This document shows, in pieces, positions 1-5,814 of a stretch of 6,701 nucleotides of DNA (positions within the stretch are counted from its first letter, which is position 1; each line of letters starts with the position of its first letter). Both the position numbers and the translations under genes were made by a program. The notes under the pieces were generated by a model, which was not told where the DNA came from, did not search any database, and saw nothing but the letters and a program-made list of their open reading frames with translations. This stretch comes from CAZRGV01 sp964599655 (GTDB lineage Bacteria > Planctomycetota > Planctomycetia > Isosphaerales > Isosphaeraceae), in the NCBI GenBank assembly GCA_964599655.1, contig CAZRGV010000232.1:1-6701 (forward strand), read 5' to 3'.

Positions 1-456
1 AAACGCCCAGGCTGTCAGGAACGACAGCGCGAGGATCTGGAGGAACTGCGAGAACGTGGGAATTCCCATGATGACGCAGGCCAGCGACATCGGCAGGGTC
101 AGCGCGTACAGGACGTATTCCCGGCTCGGAGCCCCCAGGAAGAACCCGAGCGCCACCGACGACGGCGGCAAGGGGGAAATCCGGTGGTAGTCGAGAATGC
201 CCGACTCCCTTGCCCCGCCCACCGAGGTCGTGATCTGCGCCGAGCCGACGATCAGGAGGATGATCGCCTGCAAGCCCAGGGTCAGCCCGAACGTCGCGCC
301 CGAGTTGAACCCGCCGGTCAGCCAGCCCATCCAGGCGATCAGCAGGCAGAGCACAAAGACGATCGTGACGGAGGGCAAGAGCTGTGCCTTGCGGAACCTC
401 GACCGGAGGTGCTTCACGAAGATCGGGTTGTCGAGCCATTGAGAGAGCCGGTTCAT
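1..456 (-). CDS. ABC-2 type transporter permease, N-terminal part (runs off left edge)
   Basis: The minus strand is open from an ATG at 456 to the window edge, giving 152 residues with no stop, so the gene is partial at its 3' end. It starts with a short cytosolic stretch (MNRLSQWLDNPIFVKHLRSR). Hydrophobic segments follow at about residues 28-47, 57-75, 115-132 and 136-152, consistent with a polytopic inner-membrane protein. Residues 83-99 (RESGILDYHRISPLPPS) form the conserved-looking loop after the second membrane segment, which I recognise from ABC-2 export permeases. The ATG overlaps the TGA of the ATPase gene by one base (TGATG), which indicates translational coupling and a shared transporter. 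The substrate cannot be told from this part. The permease assignment is firm; the exact subfamily is inferred. Confidence 0.85.
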   Translation of the reverse strand, partial: MNRLSQWLDNPIFVKHLRSRFRKAQLLPSVTIVFVLCLLIAWMGWLTGGFNSGATFGLTLGLQAIILLIVGSAQITTSVGGARESGILDYHRISPLPPSSVALGFFLGAPSREYVLYALTLPMSLACVIMGIPTFSQFLQILALSFLTAWAF

Positions 457-1382
457 CACGAAAGCTCCCGGGCGCCCACCTTGAGGAACAGTTCTTCGAG
501 CCCTTCCTTGCGACGGGAGAATGAGGCGACGCGAACCCCCTCGCGCACCAGCAGGGCCAGCAGATCGGCAGCCGCCTCGTCGTCGGCGTGGAAACGGAAC
601 TCGAAATGATCGCCGCGCCGCTCGATCGGTCCGGCCCGATCGTCGGCCTCGACGATCCTCGAGAACGTCTCGGCCGAACCGAGCACCTCGACCGCCAGCA
701 CGCCGCCCCCCATGACCCGCTCGCGGACTTCATTGATCCGGCCGTTGACGACCATTTCCCCCTTCTGCATGATCGCCACGGAGGTGCAGAACTCGGTCAT
801 CTCGGTCAGGATGTGCGACGAGATGAGCACGGTCTTCCCCCGGCTCGCGAGGTCGCGCAGCACGTTCCGAAGGTCGATCCGCCCCTGAGGATCGACGCCA
901 CTGGCCGGCTCGTCGAGGATCAGGACGCTCGGGTCGGGAATCAACGTTTTGGCCAGCATCAACCGCTGCCGCATCCCCCGCGAAAGCTCGACGATCAGGG
1001 CGTTTCGCTTGACCGTCAGGCCGACCTGCTCCAGGGCCCGGTCGATCGCCCTGGGCCGCGCGCTGCGAGCCAGACCGTAGCTGGCCGCGAACAGGTCGAG
1101 GAACTCCCAGCACAGCAGGTCGTCGTACATCGGCGGGAAGTCGGGCATGAAACCGACCAGCCGGCTGGCGTCTCGGGGATGCTCGCGCATGTCGACGCCC
1201 GCCAGCTCGATCTCGCCGTAGGTCGGCTCGATCAGGCCGAGCATGGCCCGCATCGTCGTCGTCTTGCCCGCTCCGTTCGGGCCGATCAGGCCGCAAACCT
1301 CTCCGGAGTGCACTTCCAGCGACAGATCTCGCACAGCGCACACGTCGTCGTAGTCGACCCGAAGGTCACGGACCTGGATCAC
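456..1382 (-). CDS. ABC transporter ATP-binding protein (ABC-2 exporter type)
   Basis: This is the nucleotide-binding subunit that hydrolyses ATP to drive the adjacent permease. Numbering here is from the upstream GTG at 1409; subtract 9 for the start I chose. Walker A is GPNGAGKT (43-50), the signature is LSRGMRQ (142-148), Walker B is VLILDEP (162-168) with the following ASGVDP D-loop, and the switch His is H199 (SSH). The Q-loop position holds Asp (GFMPDFPP, D90), as acidic residues often do in this exporter class. The C-terminal 90 residues form the extra domain usual for DrrA/GldA-like ATPases. I prefer the GTG at 1382: GGAGGG lies 7 bases upstream and the protein then begins directly with the usual strand (V/M)IQVRDLRVDYDD, for 308 residues. 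The GTG at 1409 would add nine residues without a good ribosome site. The substrate is unknown. Confidence 0.93.
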   Translation of the reverse strand: MIQVRDLRVDYDDVCAVRDLSLEVHSGEVCGLIGPNGAGKTTTMRAMLGLIEPTYGEIELAGVDMREHPRDASRLVGFMPDFPPMYDDLLCWEFLDLFAASYGLARSARPRAIDRALEQVGLTVKRNALIVELSRGMRQRLMLAKTLIPDPSVLILDEPASGVDPQGRIDLRNVLRDLASRGKTVLISSHILTEMTEFCTSVAIMQKGEMVVNGRINEVRERVMGGGVLAVEVLGSAETFSRIVEADDRAGPIERRGDHFEFRFHADDEAAADLLALLVREGVRVASFSRRKEGLEELFLKVGARELS

Positions 1383-1389
1383 GGGCGTG

Positions 1390-1395
1390 CCCTCC
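1390..1395 (-). promoter_or_regulatory. Ribosome binding site deciding the ATPase start
   Basis: On the minus strand GGAGGG is followed by 7 bases and then GTG at 1382. It is a near-perfect Shine-Dalgarno match, while the alternative GTG at 1409 has none at a suitable distance. This supports the shorter ATPase. Confidence 0.6.
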
Positions 1396-1456
1396 GATCT
1401 CGGTCTCACGGGCTTGAGGGCCCGGCGGTTTCGCCTTGGACGCTGAGGTGTTCGTC

Positions 1457-1492
1457 GTCAACGGCCGGATATTGAGGAATCCGACCGTCAAC
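1457..1492 (-). promoter_or_regulatory. 14-bp RNA hairpin between the 108-residue gene and the ABC exporter genes
   Basis: In the minus-strand transcript the arm GUUGACGGUCGGAU (plus 1492-1479) pairs with AUCCGGCCGUUGAC (plus 1470-1457) across an 8-base loop, UCCUCAAU. All 14 positions pair, three of them as G-U wobbles. On the plus strand those three would be A-C mismatches, so the structure is specific to the direction in which the flanking genes are read. It begins 21 bases after the upstream stop codon and ends about 75 bases before the ATPase GTG. No U-tract follows, so it is not a textbook intrinsic terminator. It could be a terminator without a U-tract, an attenuator, or an mRNA processing or stability element. 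A 7-base alternative (plus TGACGAC 1500-1506 with GTCGTCA 1454-1460) would compete with the base of the stem. Confidence 0.5.
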
Positions 1493-1513
1493 CTCGCCCT
1501 GACGACGGCCTTC

Positions 1514-1840
1514 TCAGGCGTTCCAGGGCCGGACGACGCCGGTGGCTGAGAGCGACGGGTCATCCCCCGCGGCAATCTGGAACCGAAGGCCGGGCTCGAT
1601 CGGCACCGGCAGTTCCAGGCCGAGCCGCAAACAGGTGCAGATCCGCTCGTCGAAGGTCCCCAGCGGCGAGCGCGAGAGGACCTTCGCCGAGACCTCGGCT
1701 GTCCGGATGCGAGCCCGCCAGGTCGAGCCGACCACGCACCGGGCCAGAAACGCGTCCACCTTGTCGGCGTCGACGACCGTCATCAGGGCCTCGACCCGAT
1801 CGACCTCTCGTGAATCCGGCATCAGGCGGCTAGGGGGCAT
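1514..1840 (-). CDS. Hypothetical protein, 108 residues, cytosolic and probably beta-rich
   Basis: I do not recognise a named family. The ATG at 1840 is preceded on its strand by AAGGACAGGA, which can serve as a ribosome site. There is no signal peptide or membrane segment. Residues 18-50 mix a short helix (VDADKVDAFLARCVV) with a strand-like stretch. Residues 50-108 alternate hydrophobic and polar residues as in a small beta domain, ending in the turn-rich motif SATGVVRPW (98-106). Cysteines at 35, 68 and 70 include an ICTC pair, too few to argue for a metal site. It is codirectional with the ABC genes downstream but separated from them by a hairpin. Codon use looks like that of its neighbours. 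The antisense frame across it is low-complexity Arg/Ser/Gly-rich, which supports this strand as the real one. Confidence 0.6.
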   Translation of the reverse strand: MPPSRLMPDSREVDRVEALMTVVDADKVDAFLARCVVGSTWRARIRTAEVSAKVLSRSPLGTFDERICTCLRLGLELPVPIEPGLRFQIAAGDDPSLSATGVVRPWNA

Positions 1841-1887
1841 GGCATCCTGTCCTTCGTGGTGCGGAGTCGCCCGGAAACCCCGTTTCT

Positions 1888-1956
1888 CGTCGGGTGGGCT
1901 TCCCTCGCCGATCCCTCTGTCGCGTCAGAAGATCGGTGGGGGAAGCCCACCCGACG
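1888..1956. repeat. Long inverted repeat, 26-bp arms with 17-base loop (REP/MITE-like or terminator-like)
   Basis: The left arm is 1888-1913 and the right arm 1931-1956, with cores GTCGGGTGGGCTTCCC and GGGGAAGCCCACCCGAC. The arms match at 24 of 26 positions. The two differences (1905/1939 and 1907/1937) are G-U wobbles in plus-strand RNA, so the plus transcript would fold into an unbroken 26-bp stem, although both flanking genes lie on the minus strand. A further 8-base inverted match (CCTTCGTG 1851-1858, CACGAAGG 1975-1982) flanks it. The element lies in the 149-base gap downstream of the helical-protein gene. It may be a dispersed palindromic repeat, a small non-autonomous element, or a transcription end signal. 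No U-tract is present. Confidence 0.75.
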
Positions 1957-1989
1957 CAGAGGCGTCGAATACGACACGAAGGGTCGGGG

Positions 1990-3183
1990 TCAGGTTCCTC
2001 GTTGCTGCAAGATCGCGGCGGCGTAGTGGACCAGGTCGCCCTGCTCCCGGGCGGTCTGGGCGAGCCGATCGACCCGCCCGGCGCGCTGGCAAAGCTGGGG
2101 GAGGCTCGGGCAGAACAGGGTCGACTCGGGCACGCCGGCCAGATGCTCGGCGGCCACGTCGATCGCCTCGTCGAGCCGATTCAGTCGGGTCAAAAGCTGC
2201 ACGAGGACCTGCGCCGGCAGGCTGTCGGACGAGCCTTCCGGATCGGTCGGAGAGAGCTTGGCCCGGAAGTGGGCGATGGCCTCGTCGACGTTCTGGCCGA
2301 GCAACGCCCGCAGGTAAACGGCGTGGTCTTCATAAACCCGCTCGAACGGGGGGTCCCCCTCGAAGCGGTGGCGGTCGGAAAGCCGTCGGCCGTAGTCGGT
2401 CAGCTCGACGGCCAGGCCGAGCAGCTCGGGATCGGTCAGGAGGATCGACATTCGGACGACGGCGGCCAGGTGCGAGATGTCGAGATGGTAAGCCTCGTCG
2501 GCGAAGAGCCAGTCGCGGCCGGCGAGCAGCTCGGGAATCGAGCTTCCCTCGGGGGGCAAGGGCTGGCCCCGCCGGCTGATGTCGGCTCGGAGGCTGGCCA
2601 CAAGCTGCGCGTGGAGGTGCCGCACCAGCATGCCGGCGCAGGCGATCCGGACGGGTTCCTCATTCGGCAAGTGCTCGAACGCCGTGATGGCCGAGCAGGC
2701 GCCGTAATGTTCCAGGATCAGCTCGAAGCCGCGTCGGGGATGGGCGCCGCCATTGAAGGCGACCTCGACGATTTGGCCGATCCGCTCGTCCCCCTCGACG
2801 GCCCGGTAATTCTCAAGGGCCTCGGCGACCGGCTCCTTCTCGCCGATGGCCCGGAAGTAGAGCCAGGCGGCCGGAATGTCGCCGGCATCGAGCAAACGCT
2901 GTCCGACGTGTCGAATCGCCTCGACGTAGCGGTCCTCGTACTGGGTCCGCCGCGGCTCGGGAAGATTGGCCAGCGATCCCACCTGAATCAAGGGCAGGCC
3001 AAGTTCGTGCCGGGCCTTCAGCAGCAGGGCATCGAGCAGAGCGCGGGGCTCGTCGCGTTCGGAGAGCGTCTGAATGAGGCGGTCAATCGTCGCGGCGGGG
3101 CCTTCGTCCTGAAGCGACTGGTCGAGCGCGTCGAAGGCGGCGTCCGGATCGGCCTGGGTCACCGTTCCCTGGTCATCGGTCAT
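1990..3183 (-). CDS. Hypothetical all-alpha protein with TPR-like helical pairs, 397 residues
   Basis: I cannot assign a function. The sequence is almost wholly helical and acidic, with no signal peptide or membrane segment, so it is probably cytosolic. Segments resembling helix-turn-helix repeat units appear at about 83-112 (an AIRHVGQRLLDAGDIPAAWL stretch), 287-310 (AVYLRALLGQNVDEAIAHFR) and 326-350 (VLVQLLTRLNRLDEAIDVAAEH). These have the small-Ala-Leu spacing of tetratricopeptide repeats, but no strict repeat register is visible. The middle (160-290) contains charged helices and aromatic-rich patches (RDWLFADEAYHLDISH, 223-238). The ATG at 3183 has GAGGA nine bases upstream. It starts 56 bases after the LOG gene stops and could share its transcript. 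Such proteins often act as scaffolds; that role is inference only. Confidence 0.75.
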   Translation of the reverse strand: MTDDQGTVTQADPDAAFDALDQSLQDEGPAATIDRLIQTLSERDEPRALLDALLLKARHELGLPLIQVGSLANLPEPRRTQYEDRYVEAIRHVGQRLLDAGDIPAAWLYFRAIGEKEPVAEALENYRAVEGDERIGQIVEVAFNGGAHPRRGFELILEHYGACSAITAFEHLPNEEPVRIACAGMLVRHLHAQLVASLRADISRRGQPLPPEGSSIPELLAGRDWLFADEAYHLDISHLAAVVRMSILLTDPELLGLAVELTDYGRRLSDRHRFEGDPPFERVYEDHAVYLRALLGQNVDEAIAHFRAKLSPTDPEGSSDSLPAQVLVQLLTRLNRLDEAIDVAAEHLAGVPESTLFCPSLPQLCQRAGRVDRLAQTAREQGDLVHYAAAILQQRGT

Positions 3184-3239
3184 GCGTGGGGGTCCTCGGG
3201 GCAGGAATCGGTTCGGTTCGGATCGCTCGCGAACCAGGG

Positions 3240-4109
3240 CTAGGGTTCGGAGCGGGTCTTGGGCGTCCTGGCCTGCCGGTCGGCGCAGTGCTCATTGTAG
3301 CTGTGGACCATGATATCGCAGATGTCTTCGAGGGAGTCGGTCACGGTGAGCAGGTTCAGGTCCTCGGGCGAGATCATGCCACCGGTCAGCATGTGGTTCC
3401 GGATCCAGTCGATGAGACCTCGCCAGTAGGCCGAGTTGTACAGGACGATCGGGAACCGGTGAATCTTGCCGGTCTGGACCAGGGTCAACGCTTCAAACAG
3501 CTCATCGAGCGTACCGAATCCGCCGGGAAAGATCACGAAGCCGTCGGCGTACTTCACGAACATGGTCTTCCGCACGAAGAAGTAGCGGAAGTTGATGGGG
3601 AGATCGACGTAAGGATTCGTGAACTGCTCGAAAGGCAGTTCGATGTTACAGCCGATCGAAAGCCCCTTGGCATCGCGGGCTCCCCGGTTGGCCGCCTCCA
3701 TGATGCCCGGTCCGCCGCCGGTGATCACGGCGAATCCGGCTTCGGAGAGCAAGCGAGCCAGCTCCCGGGCGGCCTTGTAGTTGGGATCGTCCTCGCCGAG
3801 CCTTGCGGAGCCGAAGATGGCGATCGCGGCTCCGACCTCCGCCAGCGCGTTGATCGCGTGGACGAACTCCCCCTGGATTCGCAAGACGCGCCACGGGTCG
3901 GTATGGGTGAAACGGCCCAATTCGGGGGCACGTGGCCTGGGGTGCGCCGGCAACCGCCGCTCAAAGAGCTGCTCGTCCTCCGTCGGGAGCTTGCTGCCGG
4001 GCGAGGTGGGCCGGAAGATCTTCCGGTGCGGCTTGCCGTTCGGATGGGAGGTGGTGGATTTGTTCGGTTTCGGATCGAAGGGGGGATCCTGGGCGGGATC
4101 ATATGACAT
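3240..4109 (-). CDS. LOG-family (TIGR00730-type) Rossmann-fold nucleotide phosphoribohydrolase
   Basis: The 289-residue protein carries both hallmark motifs of the LOG/'lysine decarboxylase-like' family: GGGPGIMEAANRGA (131-144) and PGGFGTLDELFE (195-206). Arg180 and Lys181 lie in the strand between them. Characterised members hydrolyse nucleoside 5'-monophosphates to the free base and ribose 5-phosphate (cytokinin riboside monophosphates in plants and actinobacteria, general nucleotides in PpnN); none is a lysine decarboxylase. The exact substrate is open. The first 65 residues are Pro- and basic-rich and look disordered. The fold starts near residue 92 (VGAAIAIFGSAR), so the protein is longer than compact LOG enzymes of about 190 residues. 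The frame stays open far upstream, but that stretch is antisense to the CAP gene and low-complexity. The ATG at 4109 is the first sensible start; its ribosome site is weak. It acts in the cytosol. Confidence 0.92.
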   Translation of the reverse strand: MSYDPAQDPPFDPKPNKSTTSHPNGKPHRKIFRPTSPGSKLPTEDEQLFERRLPAHPRPRAPELGRFTHTDPWRVLRIQGEFVHAINALAEVGAAIAIFGSARLGEDDPNYKAARELARLLSEAGFAVITGGGPGIMEAANRGARDAKGLSIGCNIELPFEQFTNPYVDLPINFRYFFVRKTMFVKYADGFVIFPGGFGTLDELFEALTLVQTGKIHRFPIVLYNSAYWRGLIDWIRNHMLTGGMISPEDLNLLTVTDSLEDICDIMVHSYNEHCADRQARTPKTRSEP

Positions 4110-4441
4110 CGGAAGACAATCCTGTCTGTCGCTTGACCTTGAAAAGAGACCTTGAAGAAATTCTCCGACAGGCGCAAGAGCCTTGCCCTCGACTCGCGTC
4201 CTGACGTTCCATGGTAGTATTGTATGCGGGGGCGTCCGCCAATCCCATCCCCGAACCCACCTCTCGACGCCTGCGGACCCGATTCTTGTTCGGCAATGTT
4301 GCTCCATGTCACCACAAGGTTGGCTCCGGTCGCTTCGGGACGGTGGCTCGGGGTGTCGTGTCGTGTCTCGAAGCCTCGGAGTCTCGAGGAGGTTCCGTGA
4401 TCCGCCTTGACCTGTGTCCGACGGACGGAAATGATCCGGCC
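4110..4441. other. Divergent intergenic region between the LOG and CAP genes
   Basis: These 332 bases separate two divergently read genes and should hold both promoters. I see no convincing gene: small frames here lack ribosome sites and family resemblance. On the minus strand TACAAT (4224-4219) resembles a -10 hexamer about 110 bases before the LOG start, but no good -35 lies 16-18 bases upstream. A 9-bp direct repeat lies at 4135-4156. On the plus strand AGGAGG at 4387-4392 sits four bases before an in-frame GTG (4397), which would be an alternative start for the CAP gene. No plus-strand promoter could be picked with confidence. Confidence 0.5.
4135..4156. repeat. Tandem direct repeat of GACCTTGAA, period 13
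   Basis: GACCTTGAA occurs exactly at 4135-4143 and 4148-4156, and the 13-base units match at 11 of 13 positions. In the minus orientation it reads TTCAAGGTC twice, 26-47 bases before the LOG ATG. Repeats of this kind in a 5' leader or promoter often mark a regulator binding site. The regulator is unknown and chance similarity is possible. Confidence 0.5.
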
Positions 4442-5113
4442 ATGCGGCGACGTCGTGGCCGATCCCTTTGGGCCCTCCTGGCTCTGGCCGTTCCGGCCTG
4501 CGCGCCGGCGTCTTCGCGACCGTTCGCCTGGTCGCCGCCGATCCGCTCATCGCGGGCCGAGCCCCCCCTGCTCTTGCCCGAAGCCGAGCGAAGAACAGCC
4601 CTTGCGCCGGATCAGGCGAATCGCGCGCCGGAATCCGCCCGCGAGGAACCGGCCGGTTCCGAAGGGAACGTCGATCGTGTGGTCCTCGACCTGATCGAGG
4701 CGCACAACCGGGAACGGGCTCGCGCCGGCCTGCCGCCGTTGCGGCTGAGCGCCAAGCTGCGGGCCGCCGCCTGGGAGCACGCTCAGGACATGGCCTTACG
4801 TCATAAGATNNNNNNNNNNNNNNNGTCCGGGCCGGCTCGTCGGATCGAGCGAAAGGACTATCGGTTCCTGGCCTGCGCCGAGAACGTCGCGATGGGCCAG
4901 CAAAGTGTCCCGGAGGTGCTCGACGCATGGATGCATAGCCGGGGCCATCGGCGGAACATCCTCGGTGATTACGACGAGATCGGCGCGGCGATGGCCACGG
5001 GTTCCGACGGCCGGTCCTACTGGTGCGTGACCTTCGGCCGACCGTTGGAGCGGCCGGAGTCTCCGCGGGCCGCCTCGACCCTCTCGCGATCCGACGCCGT
5101 TCGATCCCGCTGA
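4442..5113 (+). CDS. Secreted CAP/SCP-domain protein (interrupted by a 15-base assembly gap)
   Basis: The 223-residue product has an N-terminal export signal (MRRRRGRSLW then ALLALAVPA). Cys20 might be lipid-modified, but Pro at -2 makes the lipobox poor. A Pro/Arg-rich linker spans 21-75 and a CAP domain spans about 78-201. Visible CAP features are the AHNRERARAG helix (87-96), WEHAQDMA (111-118), the GENxA-like motif AENVAMG (146-152, Glu147), WMHSRGHRRNIL (163-174, His169), the strand YDEIGAAMA (Glu179) and the final YWCVTFGRP. Bacterial CAP proteins are exported and bind or cut poorly defined ligands. The first cavity His, normally about seven residues after DMA, falls inside the Ns. The frame is the same on both sides of the gap. 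I chose the ATG at 4442 because it gives a compact signal peptide. The GTG at 4397 has a better Shine-Dalgarno sequence but only four bases of spacing. Confidence 0.87.
   Translation: MRRRRGRSLWALLALAVPACAPASSRPFAWSPPIRSSRAEPPLLLPEAERRTALAPDQANRAPESAREEPAGSEGNVDRVVLDLIEAHNRERARAGLPPLRLSAKLRAAAWEHAQDMALRHKXXXXXXSGPARRIERKDYRFLACAENVAMGQQSVPEVLDAWMHSRGHRRNILGDYDEIGAAMATGSDGRSYWCVTFGRPLERPESPRAASTLSRSDAVRSR
4810..4824. other. Run of 15 Ns (assembly gap or masked bases) inside the CAP gene
   Basis: Fifteen undetermined bases replace about five to six codons. The reading frame and CAP motifs continue in the same frame on both sides, so the true length is probably a multiple of three and close to 15. 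The partial codon before it (ATN) encodes Ile or Met. Confidence 0.95.
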
Positions 5114-5142
5114 GCCGCGAGTGTGCCGGCCATTCGAGGCTC
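5112..5142 (+). terminator. Stem-loop directly after the CAP gene
   Basis: The arms GAGCCGCGA (5112-5120) and TCGAGGCTC (5134-5142) pair at eight of nine positions around a 13-base loop. The stem begins inside the TGA stop codon of the CAP gene. It is positioned like a terminator but lacks a following T-run, so it may instead be an RNA end-protection hairpin. Confidence 0.4.
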
Positions 5143-5351
5143 CGGAGAACCACGACTTTCGGCACGGCCTCCGCCGATCGGTTCGCCCCTATTTCCCGGC
5201 GAGTTTCTCCAGCCGATCGAGCCGTTGCGGCCGCCACTGAATCGGGCCGGTCGATCCCGGCGCGTCGGCGGATCATCGGTTAGGCTGGATTGAACGCGGC
5301 TCCGGGACGGCGGTAACCGTGCGTCGAGAGCCGGAAAGGATGGATTTCAAC

Positions 5352-5687
5352 ATGCGTGGACGACAACGGCTGATGCTGGGTGTTCTGGGTCTGGGCCTGC
5401 TGGTCACGGGCTGCCACTGGAATCAGCCTCGCGGATCGATCGCGGCGACCGAGCCGCCACTCGCCGTCGGGCCCGATGGCTCGACGGTTGTTGCCGGGGC
5501 GCCCGAAACCCGGGCCGTCACGTTCGTCGATCGGCATCCCTTGTTTTACAAGCCGCGCGACATCTACGAGACGTCGGGCAACAACAAGGTGGTCAAGACC
5601 GCCGCGGCGGCCTTCGTTGGCATTCCGGTCGGCGTCTTTGGCGAGCTGAAGCAGATCGTCGTCGGCCAGCCCGCGCCTCATTATTGA
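5352..5687 (+). CDS. Small putative lipoprotein, 111 residues, unknown function
   Basis: The N-terminus is a clear type II signal: a basic MRGRQR, a hydrophobic core LMLGVLGLGLL, and the lipobox VTGC with Cys21 as the lipidated residue. Mature residues 22-57 are Pro/Gly/Thr-rich and probably flexible. Residues 58-111 form a conserved-looking unit with DRHPLFYKPRDIYETSG (61-77), a small hydrophobic helix VVKTAAAAFVGIPVGVFGE (80-98) and a short tail. I know no function for it; the Ala/Gly-rich segment could lie against a membrane. I chose the ATG at 5352 because it gives a normal signal peptide. AAAGGA lies 11 bases upstream, slightly far. The ATG at 5340 and GTG at 5319 are in-frame alternatives. 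It is codirectional with its neighbours, but gaps of 238 and 127 bases suggest separate control. Confidence 0.75.
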   Translation: MRGRQRLMLGVLGLGLLVTGCHWNQPRGSIAATEPPLAVGPDGSTVVAGAPETRAVTFVDRHPLFYKPRDIYETSGNNKVVKTAAAAFVGIPVGVFGELKQIVVGQPAPHY

Positions 5688-5750
5688 ATTGATGGAGCGG
5701 CGAGGGAGCCGATCGGGATTTCTGATCGCGAGGGCCGTTGGACGTGGGGC

Positions 5751-5797
5751 CGGTCGGGTCGAATAATGAGGATTGACGCTTGCCTCGAACCCGACCG
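5751..5797 (+). promoter_or_regulatory. Stem-loop just upstream of the DUF493 ribosome site
   Basis: CGGTCGGGT (5751-5759) pairs perfectly with ACCCGACCG (5789-5797). Skipping A5788 adds three more pairs (CGA 5760-5762 with TCG 5785-5787). The stem ends six bases before GGAG (5804-5807). It could terminate the lipoprotein transcript or affect access to the DUF493 start; no T-run follows. Confidence 0.35.
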
Positions 5798-5814
5798 ACC
5801 GCCGGAGACCGTCC

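Noticed and set aside
142..456. Acidic Q-loop and LSRGM signature in the ATPase plus coupled permease as a possible defective or novel transporter
   Set aside because: These variants are common in ABC-2 exporter ATPases. Walker A, Walker B and the switch His are intact, so nothing suggests loss of function.
588..1475. Long plus-strand open frame opposite the ABC ATPase
   Set aside because: It is antisense to a gene with all ABC motifs, and its sequence is Arg/His/Asp/Gln-rich without domain resemblance. It is a typical GC-rich shadow.
1894..3243. 449-codon plus-strand open frame opposite the helical protein
   Set aside because: Composition is repetitive Gly/Val/Glu/Arg typical of a mirrored frame. 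The minus-strand frame has a ribosome site and natural helical composition.
3186..4106. 306-codon plus-strand open frame opposite the LOG gene
   Set aside because: The minus strand carries both diagnostic LOG motifs, and this frame has no recognisable domain.
4234..4293. Interleaved 6-base pairings (GTCCGC/GCGGAC and CCGAAC/GTTCGG) with pseudoknot topology
   Set aside because: Arms are only six bases with loops above 30 in GC-rich sequence, which is expected by chance.
4110..5276. Very long N-terminal extension of the LOG frame, through the Ns
   Set aside because: The extension is Arg/Pro/Ser-rich, runs antisense through the CAP gene, and lacks any domain. The ATG at 4109 is the plausible start.
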